Assembly: GCA_030180135.1 (NCBI GenBank)
Contig: CM058239.1
Coordinates: forward strand, 76,577,823-76,641,822
Length of the DNA: 64,000 nucleotides
From: Orychophragmus violaceus
Taxonomy: Eukaryota > Streptophyta > Magnoliopsida > Brassicales > Brassicaceae
Direction: 5' to 3'
Position 1 is the stretch's first letter, and every line of letters starts with the position of its first letter. Made by a program: the position numbers and the translations under genes. Under the pieces are notes generated by a model. That model saw only the letters and a list, made by a program, of their open reading frames with translations. It was not told the origin of the DNA and made no database searches. Of the stretch, positions 1 through 11,208 are shown one piece after another.

Positions 1-735
1 CTCTTTTGTGAGGCACCAAGAAGGAAGCCTAACGAGAAACAACGTAGAACCAATGTACCATATAGTCATATGTGGTATCTACCAATTGTTGACAGACTGA
101 AGAGAATGTATCAAAGAGAGAAGACTGGACTGGCAATGTGATGGCATGTCGAGCACCAAGAAAAGGAGGGAGAATTGATGCGGCGGACTGGAAATATTTT
201 CAAGATCAACTTCCTATGTTTTCCCAAGAATCCCATAACATCTATCTTGGATTATGTACGTATGGTTTCAATCCATTTGGCATGTCTCATAATCATTCGT
301 TGTGGCATGTGATCTTAACTCCATATAATTTACCCCATGATATGTGCATGAATACACAATACTTATTTCTTACAGTTATGTATTCTAGACCAGATCATCT
401 GAGCGCTAGTCTGGATATCTTCCTCTGACCTCATATTGAGGACTTCAAAGAATTGTGGTCTTCTGAAGTTGATGAATAGATTCACCTTGAATAAAAGTTT
501 TAATCTAAAAGCAGTGCTGCTGTGGAAGATAAGCGACTTCTCGGCCTATGGGGTTTTATAAGAATGGACGACCCATGGTAAGTTGTCTTGTCCAATTTTC
601 ATGGAAGAAACAAAATCTTTTTATCTACCTAACGGAAGGAAAACATGTTCGTTTGATTATCACCGAATATTCCTTCAACATGGTCATCCACAGAGGAATA
701 ATAAAAAATCTTTCTTGAAGGGAAAAGATGCCGTG
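1..735 (+). pseudogene. CACTA (En/Spm) TNP2-like transposase remnant
   Basis: Translated pieces follow the plant TNP2 transposase family (Transposase_21), which binds and cuts CACTA element ends. From position 10 one frame reads YLPIVDRLKRMYQ and ends at a TGA at 139-141. The frame then shifts, and 138-428 carries IYLGLCTYGFNPFG and LTPYNLPHDMCMN, matching the family blocks around 'GLATDGFNPFG' and 'PYNLPPW.CMK'. After a second stop (426-428) come PHIEDFKELW and, further on, ISDFSAYG, EWTTHGKLSCP and NGRKTCSFDYH. Homology fades near 735. The order of blocks is that of the family, but at least two stops and one frameshift make it a dead copy. The 5' part lies outside the window. No CACTA terminus is seen beside it. 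Confidence 0.85.
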
Positions 736-1292
736 AATTGATGCGACAGAAAAGAGAGGTTACCGATGGCGACAGATGCATCTGAGGCGTCGGAGATAGC
801 AATCGATTATGGCGAGGGCGATGCTGCGCTGATTAAAGATCAACGTCGATGCGGAGAAATAAAGACATTGAGGCCAACACGGAGAGATGGCGTGATGGCT
901 AACTAGAGAGGCGAGATGCTCCGCCGATATTGACGGATTAGAGAAACATAATAGGCTACATTCACATTTGGATTAGGATTAAAGCTTTGAAAGAAGTTTA
1001 CATAGGTAGGTTAAAAAAAGTCGGATAAGTATCAGTTATTATCGGTTTAGCGACGGTTTACATCTGTTTATCAAAATATTTTGGCGATTCCCGTCCAAAC
1101 CGGTTGTGTAATCATCCGTTTTCCGCCCAAATATTGAAAAGTTGACTTCCTCACGAAGTCTACTAAATAAAAGTCCAACATTTTATACAACCGGTTAACT
1201 CAATTTGGTTCGTATAGAATTCCATTCTCAACTTTGTCTGCATTAGAGATCTCCAACAATTTACGTTAGCGGTTTACTCGATTTTGTACGAT
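736..1292. other. Gene-free stretch left of copia element A
   Basis: No convincing coding sequence is visible. Positions 1140-1165 contain a GACTTC...GAAGTC inverted motif of the same type as those at 8350-8380 and 9290-9650, on the other side of element A. This suggests that A inserted into one older repeat which runs on both sides of it. Confidence 0.4.
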
Positions 1293-1297
1293 AAAAA

Positions 1298-2010
1298 TGA
1301 TGGAATTCCTAACAGTTCCTAATCTGATTAGGCAACCCTGAGTCTGAATTCCGAGCCTAGGATCTAATGGTTTGTGTAATTGAATCATGGATCTGGCGTT
1401 TACCTTGTTCTGGCAGCGGAATATGGTCAGATAAACGAGATCTCTAAAGCGCCTCAGATGCTGCGCCTCTACTGCAGTCCACACGCACACAAGCTGAAAT
1501 CCGCCGGGATGCTAGTGCCGAGAATAGGATCTCCTGGGAGTTTCTGAATTTAGAGAGATGACTGCAATTGTTCTGTCAAGCACTCTCATCGTCAAATTCG
1601 AGTCTCATATCGAATATATAGGCTTTCAATCTCGACCTAATTGCCCAGTAATTAAACCGGGTCAATTTAAGTCATAATCCGAAACGTCAGTTTCGGAATC
1701 GACCCTGTGTCGATCGATACACCTAGTGTGTCGATCGATACACCTCTCAAAACTCGAATTCAATGCATATCCAATACACATTAATCAGACCATTTGCCAA
1801 TGATCAATCCCATACAAAGTGTTATCCAGCTTGCTCAGGTGTGTAACCCTGTAGGTTCACATAATACTAGCAATGAGTTACAACTCATAAGTCATAAGCG
1901 GTTTCTAGAAAAACGTTATGATTCCCTAGTACCACATGAATTGTCCGATCTCGACAATACAACTATCATATAGAGTAAGTACAATGTGATTTCACGACAT
2001 AATCCCAACA
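1298..2010 (-). repeat. 3' LTR of element A
   Basis: 713 bp, matching 7555-8288 along its length. It carries two copies of the 21-bp unit with core TCGATCGA (starting 1708 and 1729); the partner LTR has three. The CA end faces 1298 and the TG end faces 2010. Confidence 0.92.
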
Positions 2011-2023
2011 ATCTCCCACTTGT
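2011..2023 (-). promoter_or_regulatory. Polypurine tract of element A
   Basis: Read on the minus strand this is ACAAGTGGGAGAT directly before the LTR start TGTTGGG. The same purine-rich string precedes the 3' LTR of element C (61585-61597). It primes plus-strand DNA synthesis in LTR retrotransposons. Confidence 0.85.
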
Positions 2024-2879
2024 ACTGGAATCACCTATTCCTATAATCCCTTCGTCTCTATATCTCGATATGGCATAAGGCAAGAGACTGTGTCATCCTT
2101 ATTATAGCCAATATCATATTCATCGAACTCTTGATCTATACTGATAAAACAAACGACTGACAATCACCTCGTTTGAGCACGGCCATGCATTTTCTCAGTA
2201 TCAAATCTTCGATGGGCCCTGAGATATTTATCTCCTGTTATACAGGAGGGACAAATCCCTTCTTGTTCCATCCCTGTTTCTACACACACTTCATGATACG
2301 CCTAAGCAATGCCATTATAGCCGCCAGTTACGGAACGACGTTTGACAAGGTCAAAGCGCATCAATTCATATGCTAGAAAGCATGATGAACTCAGGTCTAA
2401 GGACTATACTCTGTAGTCGTAATGAGAACCTCCCATGACACTGATATAACTATCCTGTGGAGTTCTCATTAGCGGGTCATGTCCGATCATATGTTCACCA
2501 ACATATATCTATGTGATTGACTGTGATAATCATATCATTAACTCCATGAAACTTAGTCCAACAGTCGCCTCACATGCTAGTCTCTCGCGGTTGTTGGTGT
2601 CCCACTTTAACAACCTCGACTAGGGACAATCATAATTTATGTCATATTTTACTTATAGGGTTTCATGATCAAGTCCTAAACTTGATGACCTACAAGATGA
2701 ACATAAAATACTTTGGGACCATTATTTAATCATCCAATAATTAAATAATATCGATGTCAGTTTTAACTTACACAAACAATGCCATAGCAAGTCTATGTAA
2801 AGATTATAACATAACTAATATAACTCCCACTAAAATCAAGATCATCTCTTCAGATATCTAATACCTACAGCAACAGGAT
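2024..2879 (-). other. 3' untranslated region of element A
   Basis: No coding potential. It aligns in reverse with the 3' untranslated region of element C (60765-61584): both contain the run describing GAGGTTCTCAT, then the CTATAGAGTATAGTCCTTAG-type block, then the segment leading to the polypurine tract. It is therefore an element-specific noncoding tail. Confidence 0.65.
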
Positions 2880-5185
2880 AAATCTCGTGCTTAGGTTGTG
2901 GGAGAGACTGCGGTGTTTTGCTTGAAACAATTCCAACAAATCACACCGCCATTCAGATAACAGCACTATTCTACGGTTCTCTGCTTGGAGCCCTTCCAAC
3001 AGATAGTACCGTTACTCAGACAAAGAGACATAACCAAGTGGGAACCGGAAATCGTCTTTGTCCGTCAACTACTCTCAACTGGTTTGTCATTTCCTCAGTT
3101 CACCACGAAGCTGTCCTTAGTGTTTTTCAAACACTCAGGATGTTTCTGGCAACTGTTCAGTGAATTTTACCGGAACAACTTGGTATCTACTCATAATGCG
3201 TAAGCTGCATCTGGATGAGTGTAAATTATGGCATTCATGATGGATTCCATTGCATAAGCATAAGGAATCACACTCATATATACTAGCTCATCCAGTGTCC
3301 AAGACACTTCATCTTGCTAAGATTGATACTAGCTCAGTCAGTGTTCAAGACACTTCATCTTGCTAAGATTATTGCCATAAGACCTTTGGTGTGAAGCCAT
3401 TCTTGGAATCATGCATATTGGAACTGTCCAATACCTTATCAATATAAGGATTCTGACACGACCCAATTAGCCTTCCTTTTTCATCTCAATGGATCCTTAT
3501 TCCAAGAATTCACGCGGCTTCTCCCATATCTTTTGATGATAATGACTTCCGACCCAAGTCTCATAAGACTTTAAAGACAGAATGTCGTTTATGAGAATGA
3601 GTATGTAATATACATATAGTGTGAGAAATGCAACTACACTCCCACTAGTCTACTTGTAAACGCACGGTTTCTTTTCGTTCCTGATCAAGTCAAAACCTTT
3701 TGACCATTTTAACAGAACGTAGATTCCAACTCCAAGATGTTTGCTTCAATCTATAAATAGATCGGTGAAGCTAACATGCATACCTAGCAAATTTTCGGAT
3801 TTGGGGCTCACCATCGCTTCTTGAATCTCGCATGCTCGTCACTTTTCAATGATCATCAGATCACGGCAATCGGTCACGAGAAATCACTCTCGGATTAGTG
3901 ACGGATCATTTCGGATCTGCGAACTTCAGGCTCCACAGGTGTAGGTCCTACAACACTTTGTAGATCTAACCGCTGCTCTCCCTCAACAGGTTGAGCAGCC
4001 TCCTGTGTTTCTCGAATTTCTTCGAGCTGTACTTTTACTCCCATTGTTCTTCTTGGAAAGAAATTTTCTATCTAGAAGAACAGAGTTCCGAATAACAAAA
4101 CTTTGTTCTCGGATTGGTTATAAAAGTGATAAGCGTTGGTTTCCCTAGGACAACCAGCGAGGTAGAACTTATCAGATTTGAGTTCAAGCTTGTTAGCCAT
4201 CATCCTCAAATGATCTGAAACAACATACTTGAAAAACTTCCACTCCACATCCAATGTGGTGTCCTTCAATTGATTCTGATTGAAAACCTTTTGTGCGCAA
4301 ACACAGACATTCTAGAGCGTATTCTTAAAGGATTTTTGGAAAATTCGTGTGACTCATCATCGATCGGAACATATTCAATAAGGCCCGATAACTTTTCTCA
4401 AAAACACCATCCAGGTTTTCAGAAGAATTGAGTCGTGAAACAACTTCACACTCATTCAGATGATCACTTATTTCTTGACTTAAGTATTCTCCTCCGCGAT
4501 CCAATCGAGGATTTTCAATGCTTCTGTCAAGTTTATTCTACACTTCATTGTGGAACTCCTTTGACCATTTCAAAAGATTCCGACTCGTGTCTCATCAAAT
4601 GAACACATCCATACTTATTGAAGCCATCAATAATGTAATGAAGTACTGAAGATTTCCTCTGACACTAATGCTCATCGGGCCACATACATCAGTACGTGCA
4701 AGGCCCAATAAGCCTCTGGCCCTTTATTTAGCTCTGCTAAAGAAGCCTTAGTCATTTGGACCAGTAAGCAGAATTCATATCTCATATGATTTATAATCAA
4801 ATGAGCCCAAAAGCCCTTAACTATGGAACTTCTGAATCTGCTTCACTTCTATATGGCCAAAACGACTATGCCAAGGAAAGACTGGTTCGAGTCATCAGAC
4901 TCAAACTTTTAGTATTTATGTTATATTCAAACTCATGCTGGTTTAAGATATAAAACCCATTCTAAATGGGGTGCTACCATAGAACATTTCATTAAGATCT
5001 AAAGAACAAAACTCGTCTTTTATCAAAATGAAAGACATCTCTGCATAAAGCAGGTACATAGTAGCAATCACTTAATTCAAAAATCAAGCTTGAAAGGCTC
5101 CTACAAGTGGAGAATCTCTACGAATCATGCAGAAACCATTGCTCCATACCAAACACGCAGTTCCACTTGTCCTTTCTTCAACATT
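2880..5185 (-). pseudogene. pol: Copia pol remnant of element A (PR-INT-RT-RNaseH order, decayed)
   Basis: Compared with element C, recognisable blocks run from 5185 leftward. They are the end of protease and GAG-pre-integrase (4850-5180), integrase core (about 4380-4760), integrase tail with KSDKFYLAGCPRETNAYHFYN (4072-4269), the acidic linker (3930-4050), the late RT (LFIDWKQTSWSWNL, near 3760), the KDMGEA block (near 3530), and an IPYAYAMESIMNA block (near 3240). The stretch of RT containing the first catalytic aspartate is missing between the linker and the late-RT block, and YVDD is not recognisable. Stops and frameshifts are frequent. A segment of about 47 bp is duplicated in tandem around 3293-3371. 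It cannot encode a working polymerase. Confidence 0.8.
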
Positions 5186-6100
5186 CTACTGATGCTTAGG
5201 CCCTGCATATTTCAAAAATATCAGTACCACAGCTAGTATCCAATACATACGTAGAACTTGAAATAATAACAAAATACCTGAAGAAGAAGTCCCATACATC
5301 TTCTCCATCTCTTGTGAATCTTCCAAAAATTTAATGCAATCTCTCTTCCAACGCCCAAACTCTTTACAGTAGAAGCATTTACCAACATCAGATGGACCTG
5401 ACTTGGGCTTAAAGGATGACACAGGCTTGTCCCGATTCCAAATCTGAACGGCCTTGCCTCCACCCTTGTCTATACAAGATTTCTCAACTCTTTTACCCTT
5501 TATGATGTTTTGCTCTGCTGTCTTGAGCATGCCATGCAGCTCGGTCAACGTCTTCGTCAAGCCTTTCTTGATATAGCTCTTTATAAACTTATCATAGCTT
5601 GATGGCAGTGACTGCAAAATGATCTCAGTAGCCAACTCTAGGCTAACAGGACAATCCAGTTTCCCTAGGTTATCAATGTAACCCATCATTTTAATGACAT
5701 GAGGACTCACTGGAGCATCCTTTGGTAGCTTGCACCCAATGAGAGACTTAACCGTCTGGTATCTCTCAACTCGTGCATGTTCCTTAAACATCAGTTTCAG
5801 ACTGGTGATCATCTCTATTGGCGACTCCACGTTCTCGTATTGACTCTTCAAGTCCAAGTTCATGGTAGCCAACATTAGATCACGCACATCTACCACATCA
5901 ATATAATGCTTATTCCAAGCATTATGTACTGCATGCGGGGCATTGGTCCCAAGCCTTTCGGAGAGAGCTTTCTCAAGGATATAGTCCTTACTCTCTTGTT
6001 TGAGAATTATTCTCAAATTCCGATACCAATCCAGGAAATTTGATCCATTTAACTTGTCATTCTCAAGGACGGATCGCAATGAGAAAGTAGTCTTAGACAT
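5186..6100 (-). pseudogene. gag: Copia gag of element A (open for 304 codons, frameshifted end)
   Basis: Gag forms the particle that packages element RNA. The ORF begins MSKTTFSLRSVLENDKLNG at an ATG (6098-6100) just after a splice-acceptor-like TTTCAG. It contains the UBN2-type gag domain (about residues 10-200), then a basic linker and a CCHC zinc knuckle. The knuckle reads CFYCKEFGRWKRDC, so the usual histidine is arginine. Near residue 265 (about 5270) the frame shifts. The protease motif LDTSCGT follows in the next frame, whereas in relative C gag and protease share one frame. The rest of this ORF's C-terminus (LLLFQVLRMYW...) is frameshift product. The element cannot therefore make a normal Gag-Pol. 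Confidence 0.85.
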
Positions 6101-6928
6101 AATCTGAAATCCAAGAAAACAAAGATTTTAGTTATGTATTCCAAGAAAAGAGAAATCTTATCTAATAAGAAAACTCGCATTATATTCAAACAATGTTTCC
6201 TCTATGAATATAATGATCCAAGATCCATACTTCACCAAAATCTGAGTGGGCGACTCGCCATCACCCAAAATTTAGCTATCTAGGTAAGCAAATCATTGCC
6301 AATTGTACCCAGTACAACTCTTGGTCGTAGATAAGACAATCCATGTCTCATCTACTCTGACGTCTCTGGGACCAGAACTTCTGATAGCCCAGTCAAGTAA
6401 ACCAATCTCTTCAGTCTTGTGATCACTGACAGTCGCACTGCAAGTCTATCAATGATCACCTGTCTTACCCATGTAGTTGTGGATACCAAGGACTCCAAGA
6501 CTATCCAACAACGAAACGAGTCTTGACAGTAGACAAGATTAGGCAAGACATCAAGGTCACTTGATATTTAGTTGAGGAAACGAAACTCTAAAAGGTTAGC
6601 AAATCAATATCTTAGGTCATGTAATTGTTGATGTCAAGCACTGCAAGTCCATCAACCTAATTACCTGCCTTACTCACGTAATTGTGGACACCAAGCTCTT
6701 GGCTAGACCATCACACAACGAAATGAGTCTTGACAGTTGACCATTTTGAAGCTAAACTTTGATCTAATACACATCCAATGTGTATCAAAATGGTTTTAGA
6801 ACATTTAATCTTGATACATATCCAATATGCATCCAAAAGGTGTTTTAATTGTTCTTTATCAACTAGGTTTAAGTCGAGTTTGGTTTTTGCAAATTCAAGG
6901 TTCAATAACCAGAATTGTGAGCACTGTG

Positions 6929-7415
6929 TCGATCGACGCAGACCATGTTTGTCGATCGACACCACCAAACCAAAACCGGACTTCAATAACCGGTTAATCC
7001 AATTAACTCGGTTCATCGAACCGGTCATGTCGATCGACACAACCCATGTGTGACGGTCGACATAGACCTAAACCGGAGACAGTTTCGATAACCGGTCCAA
7101 TCCAATTGAACCGACTTATCAGATCAAACTGGTCTTAACCGATCAAATCGGTTTATTCTAATTGAGATAATTAGTTCAATCCAATTGAACCAATTCATCC
7201 AATTTAAAACGATCTGACCGTACTTAACCAAGCATGATAACCGGTCCAATCCAATTGAAACGATCAACCAATTGTAAGGTGTGTGTCGACCGACACTCAA
7301 CCTGTGTCGATCGACACAGTAGGCATTCATGTTTTCTACGCGAAAACCCTAGCCGCCGATTCTGACGAATTCACTATTCTGTGTCGACCGACACACCTAG
7401 TGTGTCGATCGACAC
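6929..7415. repeat. Four paired-palindrome modules in the leader of element A
   Basis: Pairs of 8-bp near-palindromic cores lie at 6930/6953, 7031/7054, 7287/7308 and 7385/7406. Spacing within pairs is 23, 23, 21 and 21 bp. Typical cores are CGATCGAC and CGACCGAC within TGTCG..CGACA. The module type recurs in C, D and the unrelated Athila element G. Confidence 0.85.
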
Positions 7416-7540
7416 CATGCGAAAAACAGAATCGTTCTTAGGAACAGTCGATCTAATCAGTGTTCTAGATCATAACACCTAGTTCTCGAATTTAAATCAT
7501 CAAATTCAATTAACAGGCTTGATTCAATGATAAACCCTAA

Positions 7541-7553
7541 GGCTCTGATACCA
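7541..7553 (-). promoter_or_regulatory. Primer-binding site of element A
   Basis: The minus strand reads TGGTATCAGAGCC one base inside the 5' LTR end, complementary to the 3' end of initiator methionine tRNA, as in most plant copia elements. It marks the 5' side of this reversed element. Confidence 0.92.
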
Positions 7554-7554
7554 C

Positions 7555-8288
7555 TGATGGAATTCCTAACAGTTCCTAATCTGATTAGGTAACCCTGAGT
7601 CTGAATTCCGAGCCTAGGATCTAAGGGTTTGTGTAATTGAATCATGGATCTGGCGTTTACCTTGTTCTGGCAGCGGAATATGGTCATATAAACGAGATCT
7701 CTAGAGCGCCTCAGATGCTGCGCCTCTACTGCAGTCCACACACACACAAGCTGGAATCCGCCGGGATGCTAGTGCCGGGAATCGGATCTCCTGGGAGTTT
7801 CTGAATTTAGAGAGATGACTGCAATTGTTCTGTCAAGCACTCTCATCGTCAAATTCGAGTCTCATATCGAATATATAGGCTTTCAATCTCGACCTAATTG
7901 CCCAGTAATTAAACTGGGTCAATTTAAGTCATAATCCGAAACATCAGTTTCGGAATCGACCCTGTGCCGATCGATACACCTAGTGTGTCGATCGATACAC
8001 CTAGTGTGTCGATCGACACACCTCTCAAAACTTGAATTCAATGCATATCCAATACATATTGATCAGACCATTTGCCAATGATCAATCCCATACAAAGTGT
8101 TATCCAGCTTGCTCAGGTGTGTGACCATGTAGGTTCACATAATACTAGCAATGAGTTACAACTCATAAGTCATAAGCGGTTTCTAGCAAAACGTTATGAT
8201 TCCCTAGTACCACATGAATTTTCCGATCTCGACAATACAACTATCATATAGAGTAAGTACGATGTGATTTCAGGACATAATCCCAACA
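7555..8288 (-). repeat. 5' LTR of element A
   Basis: 734 bp; the partner of 1298-2010. It has three tandem 21-bp units with cores near 7968, 7989 and 8010, against two in the 3' LTR. This accounts for the 21-bp length difference. Confidence 0.92.
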
Positions 8289-8560
8289 AAAAATCCGATT
8301 CTTTTATTGGTTCGGTCAAAAACATAATATTTTGGAATGTAAACTTCGATATGAAGTCTACAGTAAAAGTCTTCTTAATAAGTGTACGAAAACCAAAACA
8401 AACAAACATGAAATCAGTCATCATGGTTCTTGAACGTGATATAAATCCCTGTGGATATCAAATACGACAATTAATCTACAATTTTAAAGGGCAAAACTAA
8501 GAGTACAATGTTTAAAAGGATTACAACGAATAAAACCACGGTTTTCAACTCCACGACTAC

Positions 8561-9029
8561 TTAACATTGTTGCCGAATAGTCTCCTTCAGTTTAATGAGC
8601 CTCAATCCGAATTTGGAATGCATGATAATCAATATATTCAAAAAACGGATGCTGTCTCCCTGGTTTTCTAAGGCACATCGAAGCTCTTGCAATTCGTCCA
8701 TAATAGCTTCATCCCACCATTTAAATAAATGATGGTTACTATCCTGTACGTAGATATTAAACAGTTTATTATATTGAAAAGACACAAACCACAACCGTAA
8801 AATAAACAACAACACAAGAATCTTATTACCTTATAGTTCTTGCATCCAAAAAATAACCAGCCAGGATTTCGACGAAATTGGAAATTTTCAATACGGTCAA
8901 CAACCCGCAAAAACATTTGTCAGGAATCCCTGATTTATTTCAAGTACCAGAGTTCACTTCGGGCAACCCTGAACTCCACAAAATCCTCATGGAGCTACTT
9001 GACGGATGGCTGTAGGAGTATCTCACCAT
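8561..9029 (-). pseudogene. GRF zinc-finger (zf-GRF) gene, broken, intron retained
   Basis: Read from an ATG at 9027-9029, the start is MVRYSYSHPSSSS, typical of the small GRF zinc-finger proteins spread through plant genomes. A TGA interrupts the frame at VNSGT. The same frame then continues to KCFCG, the first zinc ligands. After a one-base shift comes RRNPGWLFFGCKNYK, the family's NPGR.FF.C block. A GT-AG intron of 86 bp (8744-8829) follows in phase 0, and exon 2 starts DSNHHLFKWWDEA, the FKWWDE block, ending at a TAA (8561-8563). The intron shows that it came from a genomic gene and not a processed copy. The stop and frameshift make it a pseudogene unless read through. The molecular role of such proteins is unclear; the finger binds zinc and perhaps nucleic acid. 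Confidence 0.75.
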
Positions 9030-9239
9030 ATCTATGTATTATAAAACAAGGCACATTAGGAGTCAAACAGGATGAATGATGTATTATTACACAAACATAT
9101 TGGAGAAGAAATCATACCCCAAAAAAAAACACGCGATGTCGACAAAACAAAGCTCACAGCTAGGAGAGAGAATGTTAGAGAGAGAAAGAGGATATATTTT
9201 ATTTTCTACCAAGCAAAAAAATAACACTTAGCCTCTCTG

Positions 9240-9250
9240 CTTTATATAGG
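9240..9250 (-). promoter_or_regulatory. TATA box upstream of the GRF pseudogene
   Basis: The minus strand reads CCTATATAAAG, about 210 bp before the ATG at 9029. A CT-rich stretch follows (9160-9215 on the plus strand is GA-rich), as is common in plant 5' leaders. A reasonable core promoter, but untested. Confidence 0.5.
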
Positions 9251-10383
9251 AGATAAAATCTTCATGTTAAAAATCGTTTACTGTAGACTTCATAAGAAGA
9301 TTTCTCATGTAAACTTTATTGGTAGATTTCTTTTTCAAAATAAAATTACCGCCAAATGTATTTTAAGTTCCCGCCAATTTTTATTCTAGGTCTGACTTGA
9401 GAAGGTAGACTTCTACCGCAGCCTTCTACAATATACTTCCACCATAGACTTCCTTTTCAGGACCCACAACTTGTTTGTTATAAAAGATTTATTTGTATCT
9501 AATTTTATTTTTAATAGGTGAAAATTGGTTGTGTTTGGGTTATTGAAAAAGTGGTTTGATAAAATAATTTTATTAAGATTGTATGGAAAAAGCAGACTTC
9601 TCAAGGAAGTCTACCTCGAAAACTTCTTGGATAGACTTCTTAAGGGTTAATACGGTAAATCAAACTTCTATTTTATTGTTTGGTCGCGATGGTGCTCAGG
9701 GTAATTTCCTACCCCAAGGGTCTAGTTTTGCATTTCTTTTCAAAAAGGGTCTACTTTAATTCCTAGACTGAAATAAAGGTCTAAAAAGAGCAATTCTCCA
9801 AATTTATATAGTGAATTCGTATTAATGATATAAATTTTAAATTTGAATAAATATAAACGATAAAATCCTGGAATAAAATTTATAATATTTATACATATAT
9901 AATTATATTTTATTTTTAATTTTAATTATGAGATATACATAACCTTGGATAAAAAAAGAAAAATGTTAAACATGAAAACATTTATGAAGATTTTTAAATA
10001 TTAATAAACATGGTTGTTATAGAAAATACATTTTATATTTTAAATTTTTTGTTTATATAAATTTAGAATTTATATATAAATTATAAAATATTTTTAATAA
10101 AATAAATATATATATATATATATTGATGTTAATACATATAAATATATAATTGTAATTTATTTTGCTGTTATTAATTTATTTTAGAATATGTTATAAAATA
10201 TTTTAATAAGATGTTAAGTATAATAATGTTTATATCTATATTTAATTACAAATAATCTAATATAGATTTTTGTGATAATATTATTGTTGTTAAATTAAAT
10301 TGAGAATTTTTTTATTTTCAGAAAATTTGTGTGTTAATAATATTTGTGCTCGTACATACTGCTAGCCATTCATACTAGTTATC
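9251..10383. other. Gene-free AT-rich stretch with AGACTTC motifs
   Basis: 9290-9650 holds several AGACTTC/GAAGTCT motifs in both orientations. 9780-10340 is very AT-rich with a (TA)n run near 10106-10122. No coding sequence is visible. It is probably the body of an older nonautonomous element. Confidence 0.4.
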
Positions 10384-10567
10384 TAGGTGCACAAAATTTT
10401 GTTTTTATTAATAAAAGTTTTTGGGTGACCCTTATCACCCATAAAATTGGGTCTTAGGCCTGACTAAACAAGAAAGACAAAAACTAGAAAAATAAGAGAC
10501 AAATACGGGTGCATGAAAGGGTTTCAAACTCGGATAAAAGGGTTCAACAGACGTTAGCATAACCAAC
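10384..10567 (-). mobile_element. tRNA-derived SINE-like sequence, 3' part (split by element E)
   Basis: On the minus strand, joined to 21665-21692 after removal of E and one ATTAC copy, there is an RNA polymerase III promoter-like pair. Box A is AGCTCAGTTGG and box B is GAGTTTGAAACCC, about 60 bp apart. About 100 bp of body and a T/A-rich tail follow (near 10390-10430). This layout fits a tRNA-derived SINE. Box B has one mismatch to consensus and I could not find a clear target duplication, so the boundaries are rough. Confidence 0.45.
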
Positions 10568-10572
10568 ATTAC

Positions 10573-11208
10573 TGTGATAACCGAGGTGGTCACAAGGTCG
10601 GGATGCGCGTCTTGCTAAAGAGTTGACGTGCTCGGTCCGAAGGAACTAAGTTGTTTTTGAGAGAGAACCGACTAGATTCGGAGATAAGCAAGAGTAAAAC
10701 AGTGCTCGGGGTGAAGGAAGAGAAGATTGCGTTCGGGGTTCTTTGTCGAGAGTAATATGCTCGGGACGAGCGTAGTTGGTATTCAGATTCCCGAGCAGGT
10801 CGAAAGACGTGCTCGGTTTACAATTCGGGAAATTGACTCTAGAGAGAGAAAGTAGTAAGAAGTGCACAAATCCCAAAAAGTTACATTAATGTACAGTGAC
10901 GACTCCTATTTATAGTAAAATACGGTCGTACTTTTTACAGGCCGTTGACCGCTTGTCGAGCTCGTGCGGATTGGGCCGTACTTGGCGACGAGATGGGCTG
11001 AACCGTACGTTCCTTTGGATGCTAGCGTAGCCGAGCCGGTTTGTTTGAGTTGAGCTGAGCCGAGCCGATAGTGATGGGCTTGGTTCGGGCGTCTGTATTC
11101 GGGCCCTTATTGCTTGTTGGGCCGTTTTGCTTTTGTTGGGCCGGCCTTCGTTCAGGGAATAAGTATTGGGCCTTCTAAATGGATGGGGTGCTAAACCCAT
11201 ATATAACA
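10573..11208 (-). repeat. 3' LTR of element E (636 bp)
   Basis: The full-length LTR version. It contains repeated GTGCTCGG/TGCTCGG words and a TATA box on the minus strand at 10905-10915 (CTATAAATAGG). The end near 11208 reads CATATATAACA. Confidence 0.93.

Larger units (their letters stand above)
6104..7660 (-). other. Predicted leader intron of element A
   Basis: On the minus strand a donor AACAAG|GTAAAC sits inside the 5' LTR (donor GT at 7659-7660), and an acceptor TTTCAG ends at 6104, three bases before the gag ATG. Elements C (55280-56920) and D (54105-62869) have a donor and acceptor in the same places. The intron would contain the primer-binding site and the paired palindromes. This is an inference from splice-site consensus and conservation of position; no transcript data were used. 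Confidence 0.5.
1298..8288 (-). mobile_element. Ty1/copia LTR retrotransposon A (decayed)
   Basis: A full-length element in reverse orientation. Its two LTRs (1298-2010 and 7555-8288) begin TGTTGGGATT and end CCATCA when read on the minus strand. They are flanked by AAAAA on both sides (1293-1297 and 8289-8293), a 5-bp target duplication although a homopolymer. A primer-binding site for initiator tRNA-Met (7541-7553) and a polypurine tract (next to 2010) are in the right places. Gag is nearly open, while pol is full of stops and lacks the first half of the reverse transcriptase. Gag is closely related to those of D and C (shared motif DKLNGSNFL), and the LTR start resembles D. The lineage within copia was not assigned. 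Confidence 0.92.

Noticed and set aside
2918..3203. Overlapping plus-strand ORFs of 70-80 codons
   Set aside because: They start at non-ATG codons and lie opposite the decayed pol of A; no family match.
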